DNA of 38,911 nucleotides, from positions 1 to 38,911 of the forward strand of contig JBGTLW010000168.1 of the NCBI GenBank assembly GCA_041743835.1, given 5' to 3'. The notes under the pieces are model-generated. The model did not search any database, was not told the origin of the DNA, and saw nothing but the letters and a program-made list of their open reading frames with translations. The position numbers and the translations under genes were made by a program. This document shows positions 16,806 through 24,921 of the stretch, in pieces. The stretch is from JBGTLW01 sp041743835 (GTDB lineage Bacteria; Planctomycetota; Phycisphaerae; Phycisphaerales; Phycisphaeraceae). Numbering within the stretch: position 1 is the stretch's first letter; the number at the start of each line of letters is the position of its first letter.

Positions 16806-17698
16806 AGTTGGTGCAGCTCAAGCCGCTGGGTGACTTCAGCGGTGGTCAGCGAATCGTGCAACGGCAGCACGGTGCCGCGCTCTCTTGCCTCCACAATCGT
16901 ATCCATGTTGAGCTCGCCGATGATGACCTGCTCCTGATTCACCGCGCCTTCGGCCAGTATGCCGTCGCGGGCAAAGGGGAAGTCGGACGGCGTGAGGATG
17001 CTGGCCTGCCCGTAGTTCAGCGACACCGCGGGGACCATCGGCAGCGAGCCGACCGTGCACGCGTGGACCACGTACATCGTGTTCTCGATCGCGCGGGCCT
17101 GGGCACAGTAACGCACACGCAGGAAGCCCTGGCGGTCGTCCGTGCAGGACGGGCTGACCAGCAGGTAGCACCCCTCGTGGGCTGCGGCCCGCGCCAACTC
17201 GGGGAACTCCACGTCGTAGCAGATCGTGACCGCGAGCTTGCCGAACTCGGTGTCGATCACGTGGAACTTTCGTCGGGGCGAGATGAACCACTCTTCTTTC
17301 TCCCACCGGGTCATGTGCATCTTGCCCTGGACGCAGTGCTCGCCGGTTGGGCCGAAGATGAAGGAGTCGTTGAAGACCCGCTCGTCGCCATCATCCATCA
17401 CGGGCATGGAACCGCCGACGATGTAGATGCCGTGCTTCTTCGCCAGCCCGCTCATCATCTCGGTGAACTGCGGGACCCGCCGCGCAAGCCGTCGGACCTG
17501 CTCGGGGACGGGTCGGGAGATGTCATCGAGTGTGAGCAATTGGATCGGGAAATACTCGGGAAACACAGCCAATCGGCACTTGTAGTCCGCCGCGGTGGCG
17601 ACGATGCCGCGCACCTGGTCCTCGAACTGCTCCCAGCGGTCGATGGGGCGGATGTAGTACTGGATGGTCGCGATGCGCACGCGGGCGGGGGTCGTCAT
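16802..17698 (-). CDS. Carbon-nitrogen hydrolase (nitrilase superfamily)
   Basis: Amidase-type hydrolase of 298 residues. The catalytic triad is complete: Glu48 in AVFPEYFP, Lys126 in VQGKMHMTRWE and Cys160 in VTICYDVEFPE. It also has the supporting glutamate region EKEEWF. The sequence is closest in style to the hydrolase half of YhcX-like two-domain proteins (N-carbamoyl-putrescine-amidase-like branch), from family knowledge only. The frame is open upstream to 18229 across the permease gene, but ATG at 17698, preceded by GGAG six bases away, is a convincing start. It is the first gene of a two-gene unit with the acetyltransferase, overlapping it by four bases. Confidence 0.9.
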   Translation of the reverse strand: MTTPARVRIATIQYYIRPIDRWEQFEDQVRGIVATAADYKCRLAVFPEYFPIQLLTLDDISRPVPEQVRRLARRVPQFTEMMSGLAKKHGIYIVGGSMPVMDDGDERVFNDSFIFGPTGEHCVQGKMHMTRWEKEEWFISPRRKFHVIDTEFGKLAVTICYDVEFPELARAAAHEGCYLLVSPSCTDDRQGFLRVRYCAQARAIENTMYVVHACTVGSLPMVPAVSLNYGQASILTPSDFPFARDGILAEGAVNQEQVIIGELNMDTIVEARERGTVLPLHDSLTTAEVTQRLELHQL

Positions 17699-17796
17699 CA
17701 AAAGCTCCGGTGTGAGAGTATCACTCACAAGTGTAGCGTGTTGGCCACGCGCTCTCCCGCGTGGGCCACATCGGCGTGCAGATTTGCTGAGGTTCC

Positions 17797-18588
17797 TCAG
17801 CTCGATGCGCTGGTGTAGGACCGCAGCGCGAACCTCCAGAAGCACCGCGCGGCCATGTAGAGAATACAGGCTACACCCGCCAGACCCAGCAGCCACCACG
17901 ACGACCCGCGGCCGATCATCGCCTGTGCCGGGACCGTGGTCATGAACGCGACCGGCAACACGAAAGTGAAGAACACGCGATACGTCATCGGGTAGGCCGC
18001 GACCGGGTACCGCCCCGCTTCCAGCAGCGCGGACATCGCCATGGTGATGTTCCACAGCTTGACGAACCAGATGGTCAGCGTCGCCAGCAGGAACCCCACG
18101 CTGTAGAGGATGACAGCCCCCAGCACGATCGGGACGACCGCCACGAGGTAGCTGCTGACGCCCAGCCCCAGCCGCCCCCCCGCGTACACCATCAGCGCCC
18201 CGCCGAGTATCACGTTGGGCAGGCCCCACGGCGAGAAGGTGCGCAGGCTGAGCCAGAACTGCGAATCGATCGGCTTAAGCAGCACGAAATCCAGCGTGCC
18301 GTTGCGGACATGCTCGGTGATGCGCGTGCGGTTCGGGGTCATGAGGCATCCCTGGATGCCATCAAGGATGGTGTACACCGCCACCACCGCCAGCGCTTCG
18401 GGCCACGACCACCCGCCCATCTCATACCCGTGGCGGTACAGGAGCTTGAGCGAGAGCAGCGCGCCGAGCAGCGTGAACAGGCTGGTCACACACGCCATCA
18501 CAAAGTTCGCGCGGTACTCCATCTCGGCCGCCAACGAGGTGGACCAGAGGTTGCGGAGGATGACGAGGTGTTGCCAGATGTGGTGCAT
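17797..18588 (-). CDS. ABC-2 type permease, DUF990-like (second)
   Basis: Integral membrane protein of 263 residues with about six helices, for example FVMACVTSLFTLLGALLSLK, VVPIVLGAVILYSVGFLLAT and LLGLAGVACILYMAARCF. The motif NGTLDFVLLKPIDSQFW is characteristic of the COG3694 branch of ABC-2 permeases. It is the last gene of a three-gene operon, 30 bases after the other permease. The two permeases most likely form the membrane channel driven by the ATPase encoded first. Related systems export lipids, polysaccharides or drugs; the substrate is not known. Confidence 0.85.
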   Translation of the reverse strand: MHHIWQHLVILRNLWSTSLAAEMEYRANFVMACVTSLFTLLGALLSLKLLYRHGYEMGGWSWPEALAVVAVYTILDGIQGCLMTPNRTRITEHVRNGTLDFVLLKPIDSQFWLSLRTFSPWGLPNVILGGALMVYAGGRLGLGVSSYLVAVVPIVLGAVILYSVGFLLATLTIWFVKLWNITMAMSALLEAGRYPVAAYPMTYRVFFTFVLPVAFMTTVPAQAMIGRGSSWWLLGLAGVACILYMAARCFWRFALRSYTSASS

Positions 18589-18618
18589 GGGTGTGTTGCG
18601 TTAACCGATGACGTAACG

Positions 18619-19455
18619 TCAGGCCCCCATCCCCGAGTAGTGCTTGAGGCCCCGCCACCACAGGACGCGGTAGATGGCAAAGAGCACGGCGGACCACGCC
18701 AGCAACGTGACAAAACCGCGCACGATCGGCACGTCCCCGCCGGTCAGAAGGTTCGCGGGGAACCAGAGCATCCACGGGAACGGCGTCAACAGCGCCACCT
18801 CATAAAGCCCGGGCGACCACGCACGCAGTTCCCCCAGCGGGAAAAGGATGCCGGAGAAAAACAGGAACGGGATCATCACCATCTCGTCAACCCGCGTCAC
18901 CCGCTCCAGCCAGAAGGCGAGCATGGCAATCGCGCTCTGCAAGACATACCGGCAGCAGAAGGCAAGGTACACCGCCGCCGTCGCCAGCATCGCGCGCACC
19001 CAGCCCAATACCCACGGCCCATCGCCCCCAGCGCCCGATGCGTCCGCCGCCGTGCCCACAAACGCCTCGGGGAACAGCAGGTAACAAAGGCCCACCAGCC
19101 CCACGACCATCGGCAGTCGGCAGGCCTGCTCGCTGAAATGGCCGATGAAGAAGCCCCACCCCGGATCGATCGGGTGCAGCAGCCGGGGCGATAGTCGGCC
19201 TTCCACGACGTGCCACTCAAAGTCATAGATCACCCACACGATGGTCAATTGCCGGATGAAATAGACCGCGATGAAGTAACGGGCCATCTCCGCGCTGGAC
19301 AGCGTGAAGTTTCCGGTGGCCGCGGCCTGGGTCCACACGCCCATCATGATCAGCGGCAACGCCGTCGCCACCGCCCACAGCATGATCTCCGCACGATAGG
19401 TCGTGCAGAGGCTGTAGTACACCGCGAAATAGCTGCGCCATTTACGAAGCATCAT
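18619..19455 (-). CDS. ABC-2 type permease, DUF990-like (first)
   Basis: Integral membrane protein of 278 residues with about six helices. The segment DFEWHVVEGRLSPRLLHPID matches the conserved cytoplasmic region of the COG4587 branch of ABC-2 permeases, the usual partner of COG3694 proteins. Further segments are MVMIPFLFFSGILFPLGEL and GFVTLLAWSAVLFAIYRVL. Its start overlaps the end of the ATPase gene by 14 bases, so translation is coupled. The overlap lies just beyond a C13 tract that may alter where the ATPase ends. Confidence 0.85.
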   Translation of the reverse strand: MMLRKWRSYFAVYYSLCTTYRAEIMLWAVATALPLIMMGVWTQAAATGNFTLSSAEMARYFIAVYFIRQLTIVWVIYDFEWHVVEGRLSPRLLHPIDPGWGFFIGHFSEQACRLPMVVGLVGLCYLLFPEAFVGTAADASGAGGDGPWVLGWVRAMLATAAVYLAFCCRYVLQSAIAMLAFWLERVTRVDEMVMIPFLFFSGILFPLGELRAWSPGLYEVALLTPFPWMLWFPANLLTGGDVPIVRGFVTLLAWSAVLFAIYRVLWWRGLKHYSGMGA

Positions 19456-20494
19456 CGGTTCCGTTCAATCCCTCCCCGTTTAGCGCCGGCCGCCCCCCCC
19501 CCCCCACCCCCACCCCCTTGAAAACCCGCGAGATCACCTCCTCGATCGGCGGGTCGGTGACGGTCAGGTCGCGCACCTCCAGCTCCGTCAGCAGCTTGTT
19601 GACCGTGCGCGTGAGCTGGTCCCGCTGCACAAGCAGCCGGGCCTCGCGCCCCTCCACGCTTTCCACCTCGCCAAACCGCGACAACACCGAGGCGTCCGCA
19701 TCAGTCGCCAGCTCGAGTTTCACCTCACGAAACGGTGCAAAGCGCTCGGTCAGCCCGGCCAGCCTGCCGTCGTACATGATCGAGCCATGATGGATCAGGA
19801 TCACCCGATCGCACAACGCGGTGATGTCGGCCATGTAGTGACTGGTCAGCAGCACCGACGCGCCGTGCTCGCGGTTGTACTCCCGCAAGAAGCCGCGGAC
19901 GGCGGTCTGTGCGTTGATGTCCAGCCCAAGCGTCGGCTCATCCAGAAACAAGACCTTGGGGTGATGCATCAGGGCCGCGACCAGCTCACACTTCATCCGT
20001 TGTCCGAGCGACAGCTTACGCACCGGCTGGGTCAGTTCCTTGTCCAGCCCGAGCAACCCGGCTAGCTCCGCGATGCGGCGGTCGGCCTCGGGTTGTGGGA
20101 TATCGTAAACCGCGGCGTTGATGCGTAAGGTGTCCGCGGCCGGCAGGTCCCAGATCAGTTGCTGCTTGTTGCCCATGACCAGAGTGACCTGCCGCAGCAG
20201 AGACTTGTCTCGTTTGAATGGCTCATAGCCCAGCACCCGCACCTCACCCGCAGTCGGGTACACCAGCCCCGTGAGCATCTTGAGCGTCGTCGTCTTACCC
20301 GCGCCGTTGGGACCTAGAAACCCGACCACCTCCCCGGGCTCGATGTCGAAACTCACGCCCTTCACCGCCTCGATCGTGCGGTGCCGACGCTTGACGAAGT
20401 GGCGCAGCGTACCCCCCAGGCCCGGCTGCTTGTCCGCGACTCGGTACGTTTTGCCAAGCTGCCGTACACGGATCGTGCTCGTGGCGTCGGGCAT
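19442..20494 (-). CDS. ABC transporter ATP-binding protein
   Basis: Nucleotide-binding subunit of an ABC-2 exporter, 350 residues, COG4586-like. Walker A is GPNGAGKT at 61-68; the signature loop is LSLGQRMKCELVAAL; Walker B with the catalytic Glu is VLFLDEPTLGLD; the H-loop is LLTSHYMAD. After the ATPase core there is the usual regulatory C-terminal domain, to about residue 325 (PPIEEVISRVFKG). The last 24 residues, with GVGVGGGGRPALNG, are encoded by a G-rich tract on the coding strand (C13 on plus, 19493-19505) and look like an addition to the family's normal end. First gene of the operon; a TAGAAT box lies just upstream, with only 42 bases to the divergent mscS-like gene. Confidence 0.9.
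   Translation of the reverse strand: MPDATSTIRVRQLGKTYRVADKQPGLGGTLRHFVKRRHRTIEAVKGVSFDIEPGEVVGFLGPNGAGKTTTLKMLTGLVYPTAGEVRVLGYEPFKRDKSLLRQVTLVMGNKQQLIWDLPAADTLRINAAVYDIPQPEADRRIAELAGLLGLDKELTQPVRKLSLGQRMKCELVAALMHHPKVLFLDEPTLGLDINAQTAVRGFLREYNREHGASVLLTSHYMADITALCDRVILIHHGSIMYDGRLAGLTERFAPFREVKLELATDADASVLSRFGEVESVEGREARLLVQRDQLTRTVNKLLTELEVRDLTVTDPPIEEVISRVFKGVGVGGGGRPALNGEGLNGTDDAS
19493..19517. repeat. C13-A-C5-A-C5 tract in the ATPase C-terminus
   Basis: Thirteen C, A, five C, A, five C on the plus strand; the minus strand codes for the Gly/Val tail of the ATPase. A loss of one base would put a stop a few codons later (at the TAA in GCGCTAA), before the 14-base overlap with the permease. 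A gain of one base would end the frame at a TGA within the overlap region. It is therefore a candidate slippage site. Confidence 0.8.
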
Positions 20495-20536
20495 GGTGGG
20501 GATTCTACCTTCGCGGGCATGATAAGATGCCGCCCC

Positions 20537-21595
20537 ATGAGAACGATCGGGTACTTCTTGTCCCTGTTGCTGCTGAACGGTTTGGTTTCGGGCGTGGTAC
20601 TCGCTCAGGATGCCGCGCCACCTCCACCGGACACGCCGGCTCCCCCGCCCACGGTGGATTTTTCGCCTCAGTTTGGTGAGTTCGGCGAAGAGCTCCGTGA
20701 GGGCCGGTGGCTAGAAGCAATGGGGTCCATCTGGCGGGCGCAGCTTTTCAACGCGGGCAACACCTCCATCCACGTCAACCAGCTCGTCATTGCGCTGCTG
20801 GTCCTGGTCATCGGCATCTTTATCTCCAGGCAGGTTTCCCGGATCGCGCGGCTCAGGCTACTGAAGCTCAAGCGTGTCGATGCGCACGCGGCAGCACTGT
20901 TCCAGCGTGTGCTCTACTACCTCATGGTGGTGATCGTGGTGCTGCTGGCGCTGCCGATCGCTGGCATCCCCATCACCATCTTCACGGTGCTGGGCGGCGC
21001 GGTGGCGATAGGTGTGGGCTTCGGCGCACAGAACCTTTTCAACAACCTGATCTCATCCTTCATCATCATGCTCGAGAGGCCGATCCGTATCGGCGACATC
21101 ATCGAGCTGGGGGATGTGGAGGAGGGCAGGGTCGAGGACATCGGCAACCGCTGCACACGCGTCCGCCGGTCCGACGGCATGGACGTGCTGATCCCCAACT
21201 CCCAGTTCCTTGAGAACCCGGTTGTGAACTGGACGCTTTTCGACAACCAGGTCCGCGGCTCCGTGGTGGTCGGTGTGGCGTATGGCTCACCGACGCGGCT
21301 GGTCCACGACCTGATGATGCGGGCCGCACGCGAACACAAGATGGTGCTGGAGCAGCCCGCGTCGATTGTGCTGTTTGAGGACTTTGGAGACAACGCCCTC
21401 ACCTTCAAGCTGATGTTCTGGGCCAACATCACCGCACCGCTCCAGCTCCGCGTGGTCTGCTCGGACCTGCGATACAAGATCGACGACCTGTTTCATGAGG
21501 CGGGCATCTCGATCAGCTTCCCGCAGCGCGACGTCCACCTCAACACGCTCCAGCCGCTGGAGATAAGGATGATGGAGCCCAATGGCCAAGCGTGA
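20537..21595 (+). CDS. MscS-type mechanosensitive channel
   Basis: Small-conductance mechanosensitive channel, 352 residues. Residues 1-24 are a signal peptide ending VVLAQ; about 25-50 are Pro-rich. Membrane helices follow near 78-97 (VNQLVIALLVLVIGIFISRQ) and 124-145, then the pore helix region GGAVAIGVGFGAQNLFNNL, the strongest MscS mark. The cytoplasmic beta domain contains ERPIRIGDIIELG and VLIPNSQFLENPVVNWT. The channel opens on membrane tension to release solutes. An upstream in-frame ATG at 20519 would spoil the signal peptide, so 20537 is chosen. It overlaps the CorA gene by 14 bases, so the two are co-expressed. Confidence 0.92.
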   Translation: MRTIGYFLSLLLLNGLVSGVVLAQDAAPPPPDTPAPPPTVDFSPQFGEFGEELREGRWLEAMGSIWRAQLFNAGNTSIHVNQLVIALLVLVIGIFISRQVSRIARLRLLKLKRVDAHAAALFQRVLYYLMVVIVVLLALPIAGIPITIFTVLGGAVAIGVGFGAQNLFNNLISSFIIMLERPIRIGDIIELGDVEEGRVEDIGNRCTRVRRSDGMDVLIPNSQFLENPVVNWTLFDNQVRGSVVVGVAYGSPTRLVHDLMMRAAREHKMVLEQPASIVLFEDFGDNALTFKLMFWANITAPLQLRVVCSDLRYKIDDLFHEAGISISFPQRDVHLNTLQPLEIRMMEPNGQA

Positions 21596-22820
21596 GAAAA
21601 AGCGACGCGGCAGGCAGATGCTCAGCGGCAAAGCGATCGGTGAGGCGGTCGGAGGCACGCTGGGCGGTGCGATCGACCTCGCGGTAGGGTCTGCGGAGCA
21701 GGTCGGGCGGTTCCTCGGGTCGGCGGTCGGGCTGCCGGGCTTCGAGTTGCACCAGCAGGCCAAGCACCGCACACCACCCGGCTCGGCGGCGGGCATCGAG
21801 TATGCCCCCGACAGCAACACCCCCCCACCGCCGGGGACCATCACCATCCGCGGGATCGACTACGGCCCGGATCACTACGAGCTGTTCACCTGCGACGAGT
21901 TGGAATCACTCTTCAACCGGCCGCGCGGCGACAACGTCAAGGTCCGGTGGATCAACGTGGACGGGCTGCACCCCTACGTGCTGCGCCAGTTCTGCGAGCG
22001 GATGGGCTACCACTCCCTGGCGGCGGAAGACGTGTTGCAGGTGCCGCAGCGGCCCAAGGTCGAGGTGTTTGAACGGGAGCTGTTTGTGATCGCGCGCATG
22101 CTCCGCCTCGATGGCCGGGCGCTATTGCCCGAGCAGGTCAGCTTCTTCCTCAACGACCACACGCTCGTCACGTTTCAGGAAACGGTCGGCGACGTGTTTG
22201 ACCCGATCCGCAAGCGCATCGAAGACGCCGGCTCCCGCCTCCGCCGCAGCGACGCGAGCTTCCTGCTCTACGCCCTGATCGACGCGATCGTGGACCATGG
22301 GTTCCCGATCCTGGAGCGTTACGGCGACATGCTGGAGCTGCTGGAAAACGAGATCGTCGAGCGTCCCACCACCGATGCGCAGCGCAATGTCCACGTCATT
22401 AAGCGCGAGCTGTCCATGCTCCGCCGGGCCATCTGGCCGACACGCGAGGTGGTGTCCACGCTGGTGAACGACCAGACACCCTTCATCGCCAGCGACACAC
22501 GGACCTATCTCCGCGACGTGTACGAGCACACGGTGCAACTGGTCGAGGTCGTGGAGACGTTCCGCGAAATGGCGTCGGGGCTGACAGACCTCTACATGTC
22601 GGCTGTGGGCAACCGCATGAATGAAATCATGAAGGTGCTGACCATCATGGCGAGCCTGTTCATCCCGATCACCTTCATCGCGGGTGTCTATGGGATGAAC
22701 TTCGCGTACATCCCCGAGACACAGTGGGAATACAGCTACTACGCGTTCTGGGTCGTGTGCATCGTCGTGACGCTTGGGCTGCTGGGCTTCTTCTGGAAGC
22801 GGGGCTGGATCGGTCGATGA
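21582..22820 (+). CDS. corA: CorA-like magnesium transporter
   Basis: Divalent cation channel of the CorA family, 412 residues. The first 85 residues are an unusual extension: a Lys/Arg-rich start (MAKREKKRRGRQM) and a Gly/Ala-rich stretch (AIGEAVGGTLGGAIDLAVG). Residues 90-340 are the cytoplasmic funnel with long helices. Two C-terminal membrane helices follow, the first ending in the pore signature GMN at 371-373 (FIAGVYGMNFAY). The last helix ends in a positively charged tail, WKRGWIGR. The signature is intact, so Mg2+ (or Co2+) uptake is the likely role. Overlaps mscS by 14 bases; its stop is four bases from the end of the convergent hpnE-like gene. Confidence 0.92.
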   Translation: MAKREKKRRGRQMLSGKAIGEAVGGTLGGAIDLAVGSAEQVGRFLGSAVGLPGFELHQQAKHRTPPGSAAGIEYAPDSNTPPPPGTITIRGIDYGPDHYELFTCDELESLFNRPRGDNVKVRWINVDGLHPYVLRQFCERMGYHSLAAEDVLQVPQRPKVEVFERELFVIARMLRLDGRALLPEQVSFFLNDHTLVTFQETVGDVFDPIRKRIEDAGSRLRRSDASFLLYALIDAIVDHGFPILERYGDMLELLENEIVERPTTDAQRNVHVIKRELSMLRRAIWPTREVVSTLVNDQTPFIASDTRTYLRDVYEHTVQLVEVVETFREMASGLTDLYMSAVGNRMNEIMKVLTIMASLFIPITFIAGVYGMNFAYIPETQWEYSYYAFWVVCIVVTLGLLGFFWKRGWIGR

Positions 22821-22824
22821 ACGC

Positions 22825-23949
22825 TCAGCCCGCGACAAACCGATAAAGCTCCCCGGCTTCGAGCGGCGGGACGGTGACATCCGCGTCGGCGCTGCCTGCG
22901 GCATGGAGGATCGCTGACGCTGCTGAGAACCCAGTGCGGGCCGCGGCCTCGATCGTGCCGGGGAAGTCCGGGCCAACCCATGTCCCCGCAAGGTACAGGT
23001 TGCCCACACGCCCCGCATCCATCGCATCAACCCCCCCCCCGGAAATTCCCCCGGAAATTCCCCCGGCAATTCCCCCGGCAGCTACACCCGCGAGCCGGGG
23101 GTCCGCGGCCTTGAGGTTCTCCGGTGCCAGCCGCGCCAGCGTGTCGGCTGGGACTGCACAGAGGTACGACGCACCCACGATCTCCTGGCCATCGGTCAGG
23201 CGGATGCCGGTGATTTTTGTGCCGTTGAAAACGATGGCCTGGATGCTGGTCACGCTGACCACGCGTCCGCCCGCAGCGGTGATGTCTTTGGTTGCGGATT
23301 TCATCAGTGCGGCCACCGTCACGTCACTTGTGCCTAGCGCACAGGTGTCGTGGCCGAAGAGATACCCCTCTTGAATCAGTTGGATCCCCGCCGAGGCGGA
23401 GAGGCTGTCAAGGGAGGCGTGCCCGGTCGGCGCGGCCAGTGCCGACCAGAATGTCGTAACCACGCGACGCGGCTGGCATTGATCGGCCAGGTACTGCGCG
23501 AAGGTGATGCCGTCGTACAGGCCACGGCTGCGGTGGCTGACCTGCAGGATCGCCAGCAGGCCCCGCGCGATCGCGTATCGCTCACCCACGGTCCAGGCGT
23601 GACAACGCCAGATCGGTCGGACCAGGTGCATCGGCGCGGGCAGGTCGTCGGGTTCCAGTGCGTGCAGCGCCGATCGCCCATCCTCTGCGGGCAGCGCGAC
23701 GGGCAACACACGCTGCCACGCGACATGGCCGCCATGCCCCAGTTGATCCAGCAACGCCAGCAGGCTGGTGTACGCGTGGAGCAAGGGCACCGACGCGGGC
23801 TCGGGCTGGTGATCGGATTCGGCTTGCAGCAGCGTGACCGCGACGCCCTGCCGCGCAAGGCTGGTCGCTGCGGCAAGCCCCGCGATGCCACCGCCGAGGA
23901 TCACGGTGGGATGGTCGATTCCAGTCGATGGGGGATGGTGGGCGCTCAT
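22825..23949 (-). CDS. hpnE: HpnE-like FAD oxidoreductase with missing middle segment
   Basis: Resembles hydroxysqualene dehydroxylase, which makes squalene from hydroxysqualene in the HpnCDE route. About 374 residues, against roughly 420-470 in the family. The N-terminal FAD site is VILGGGIAGLAAATSLARQG (16-35), and the C-terminal FAD motif is present (NLYLAGTWVGPDFPGTIEAA). Between VPADTLARLAPENLKAADP and that motif a normal HpnE has over 100 residues of substrate-side fold. Here only a short Gly/Ile/Ser linker is present (GGIAGGISGGISGGG), encoded by a 12-base tandem repeat and a C10 run. The enzyme may be inactive or the gene misassembled. ATG at 23949 is chosen over GTG at 23970. Follows the synthase-like gene by 54 bases. 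Confidence 0.7.
   Translation of the reverse strand: MSAHHPPSTGIDHPTVILGGGIAGLAAATSLARQGVAVTLLQAESDHQPEPASVPLLHAYTSLLALLDQLGHGGHVAWQRVLPVALPAEDGRSALHALEPDDLPAPMHLVRPIWRCHAWTVGERYAIARGLLAILQVSHRSRGLYDGITFAQYLADQCQPRRVVTTFWSALAAPTGHASLDSLSASAGIQLIQEGYLFGHDTCALGTSDVTVAALMKSATKDITAAGGRVVSVTSIQAIVFNGTKITGIRLTDGQEIVGASYLCAVPADTLARLAPENLKAADPRLAGVAAGGIAGGISGGISGGGVDAMDAGRVGNLYLAGTWVGPDFPGTIEAAARTGFSAASAILHAAGSADADVTVPPLEAGELYRFVAG
23031..23076. repeat. C10 run plus 12-base tandem repeat in the hpnE-like gene
   Basis: Ten C, then GGAAATTCCCCC twice and GGCAATTCCCCC once, followed by a degenerate copy. The period of 12 keeps the frame and encodes Gly-Gly-Ile-Ser/Ala units on the minus strand. A change of one base in the C10 run would remove the C-terminal FAD motif. 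Same CCCCCGGAA core as 1191-1245 and 1551-1586. Confidence 0.85.
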
Positions 23950-24003
23950 GGCGGACAGTTTAGCGATCACGCTGATGGATTGCCGGGGACGCGGACAGCC
24001 TAT

Positions 24004-24693
24004 TCAAAGGCTAAGTCCGCGACGCAACGCCAGGCCAGCTCGGCCGGCCAGCGTCAGGTGCGGCTCGGTGGACAGGGTGTCGTAGCCGATGCTTCGGATG
24101 CGGTTAAGCACCGCGATGCCGCCCAGGGTCAGGTGACGGACGTGGGCGCTGGCGGGGCTGGGCAGTTGGGGTGCCAACGCTGCTCCCGCGTCCAGCATGG
24201 GGCGTGTGAGGTTGACCAGTTCTTTCATCGTCGCGCGGTACGCGGGGCGGAGGACGTGGACCCCCGCGCTGGGCACATCGACACAGCCACAGACATCCCC
24301 CGCCGCCACATCCGCCGCGACCGTGGCGCGGAGCAGGTCCAGCCGCAGCCCGTGTTTGGCAGCGATGTCCCGTGGGATCGTCACGCGGTCGTGGAAAGCG
24401 ATGTCCCGGCGCACACCCTGCCAACAGCGGACCAGAAGGAGGCCGACACCCAGCGTCTGGCCGAGGCGTCCGCAGTCAGCGTCATCGATGCCGACGAGGT
24501 GTAGCCCCTCACGCGCCACCGGCCCAGTTGTGCGCTCGCAATGCAAGACCAGCTCAGGCCACGTAGCAAAGCCACCCTGCGGGAGAGCGTTGCCCTGCGT
24601 GAAGTGGGACTCGATGAGTGGCTGCATCGGCTCAGGGATGGGGCTTGGGAGAAAGCCTGCGGGGAAGCGTGGATCGGGGTCTGGGGTGGTCAT
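24004..24693 (-). CDS. Truncated squalene/phytoene synthase-like protein
   Basis: About 229 residues, with the C-terminal two thirds of a trans-isoprenyl synthase of the HpnC/HpnD/phytoene kind. The segment WPELVLHCERTTGPVAREGL matches the helix before the second aspartate motif, and VRCWQGVRRDIAFHDRVTIP stands where NxxQDVxxD...GRxYLP is expected. There the first Asp of the motif is Gly (93) and only the second is kept (97). The first aspartate-rich motif, normally near residue 50-80, is absent, because the protein begins about 85 residues too late. It should not be catalytically competent as written. ATG at 24693 or 24717 are both possible. Upstream DNA holds a possible out-of-frame N-terminal remnant. 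Forms an operon with the hpnE-like gene. Confidence 0.6.
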   Translation of the reverse strand: MTTPDPDPRFPAGFLPSPIPEPMQPLIESHFTQGNALPQGGFATWPELVLHCERTTGPVAREGLHLVGIDDADCGRLGQTLGVGLLLVRCWQGVRRDIAFHDRVTIPRDIAAKHGLRLDLLRATVAADVAAGDVCGCVDVPSAGVHVLRPAYRATMKELVNLTRPMLDAGAALAPQLPSPASAHVRHLTLGGIAVLNRIRSIGYDTLSTEPHLTLAGRAGLALRRGLSL

Positions 24694-24808
24694 GGTCTGA
24701 ATAACACGCGTGTGCATTCATCATAGTCGGCTGCGTCTTCAGTTAGCCGTGCTGGCGGGTGGCGTGGGGGGTTGCGGGTCCGGGCATCGAGGGTTCCGGG
24801 GGGGGCAT
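24690..24808 (-). pseudogene. Possible N-terminal remnant of the synthase gene
   Basis: On the minus strand another frame reads PARLTEDAADYDECTRVL before a stop at 24690-24692. This resembles the first helix of squalene/phytoene synthases, with its D/A-Y-x-x-C-R pattern. An ATG at 24808 would enter this frame only if the C8 run (plus strand G8, 24798-24805) had nine bases. The roughly 70 residues that should follow, including the first aspartate motif, are missing. This is an inference from a short match. Confidence 0.3.
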
Positions 24809-24921
24809 GGCTTCCGGTGGTTGCGGGGTTTAGGGGTTGTGCGGGTTGGGTGGTTAAGTCGGGTCGTGCTGGGGCCGATGAACCGACGGGGGCACCGCTT
24901 GTGTTGCGCGGCTGGAGCCTA

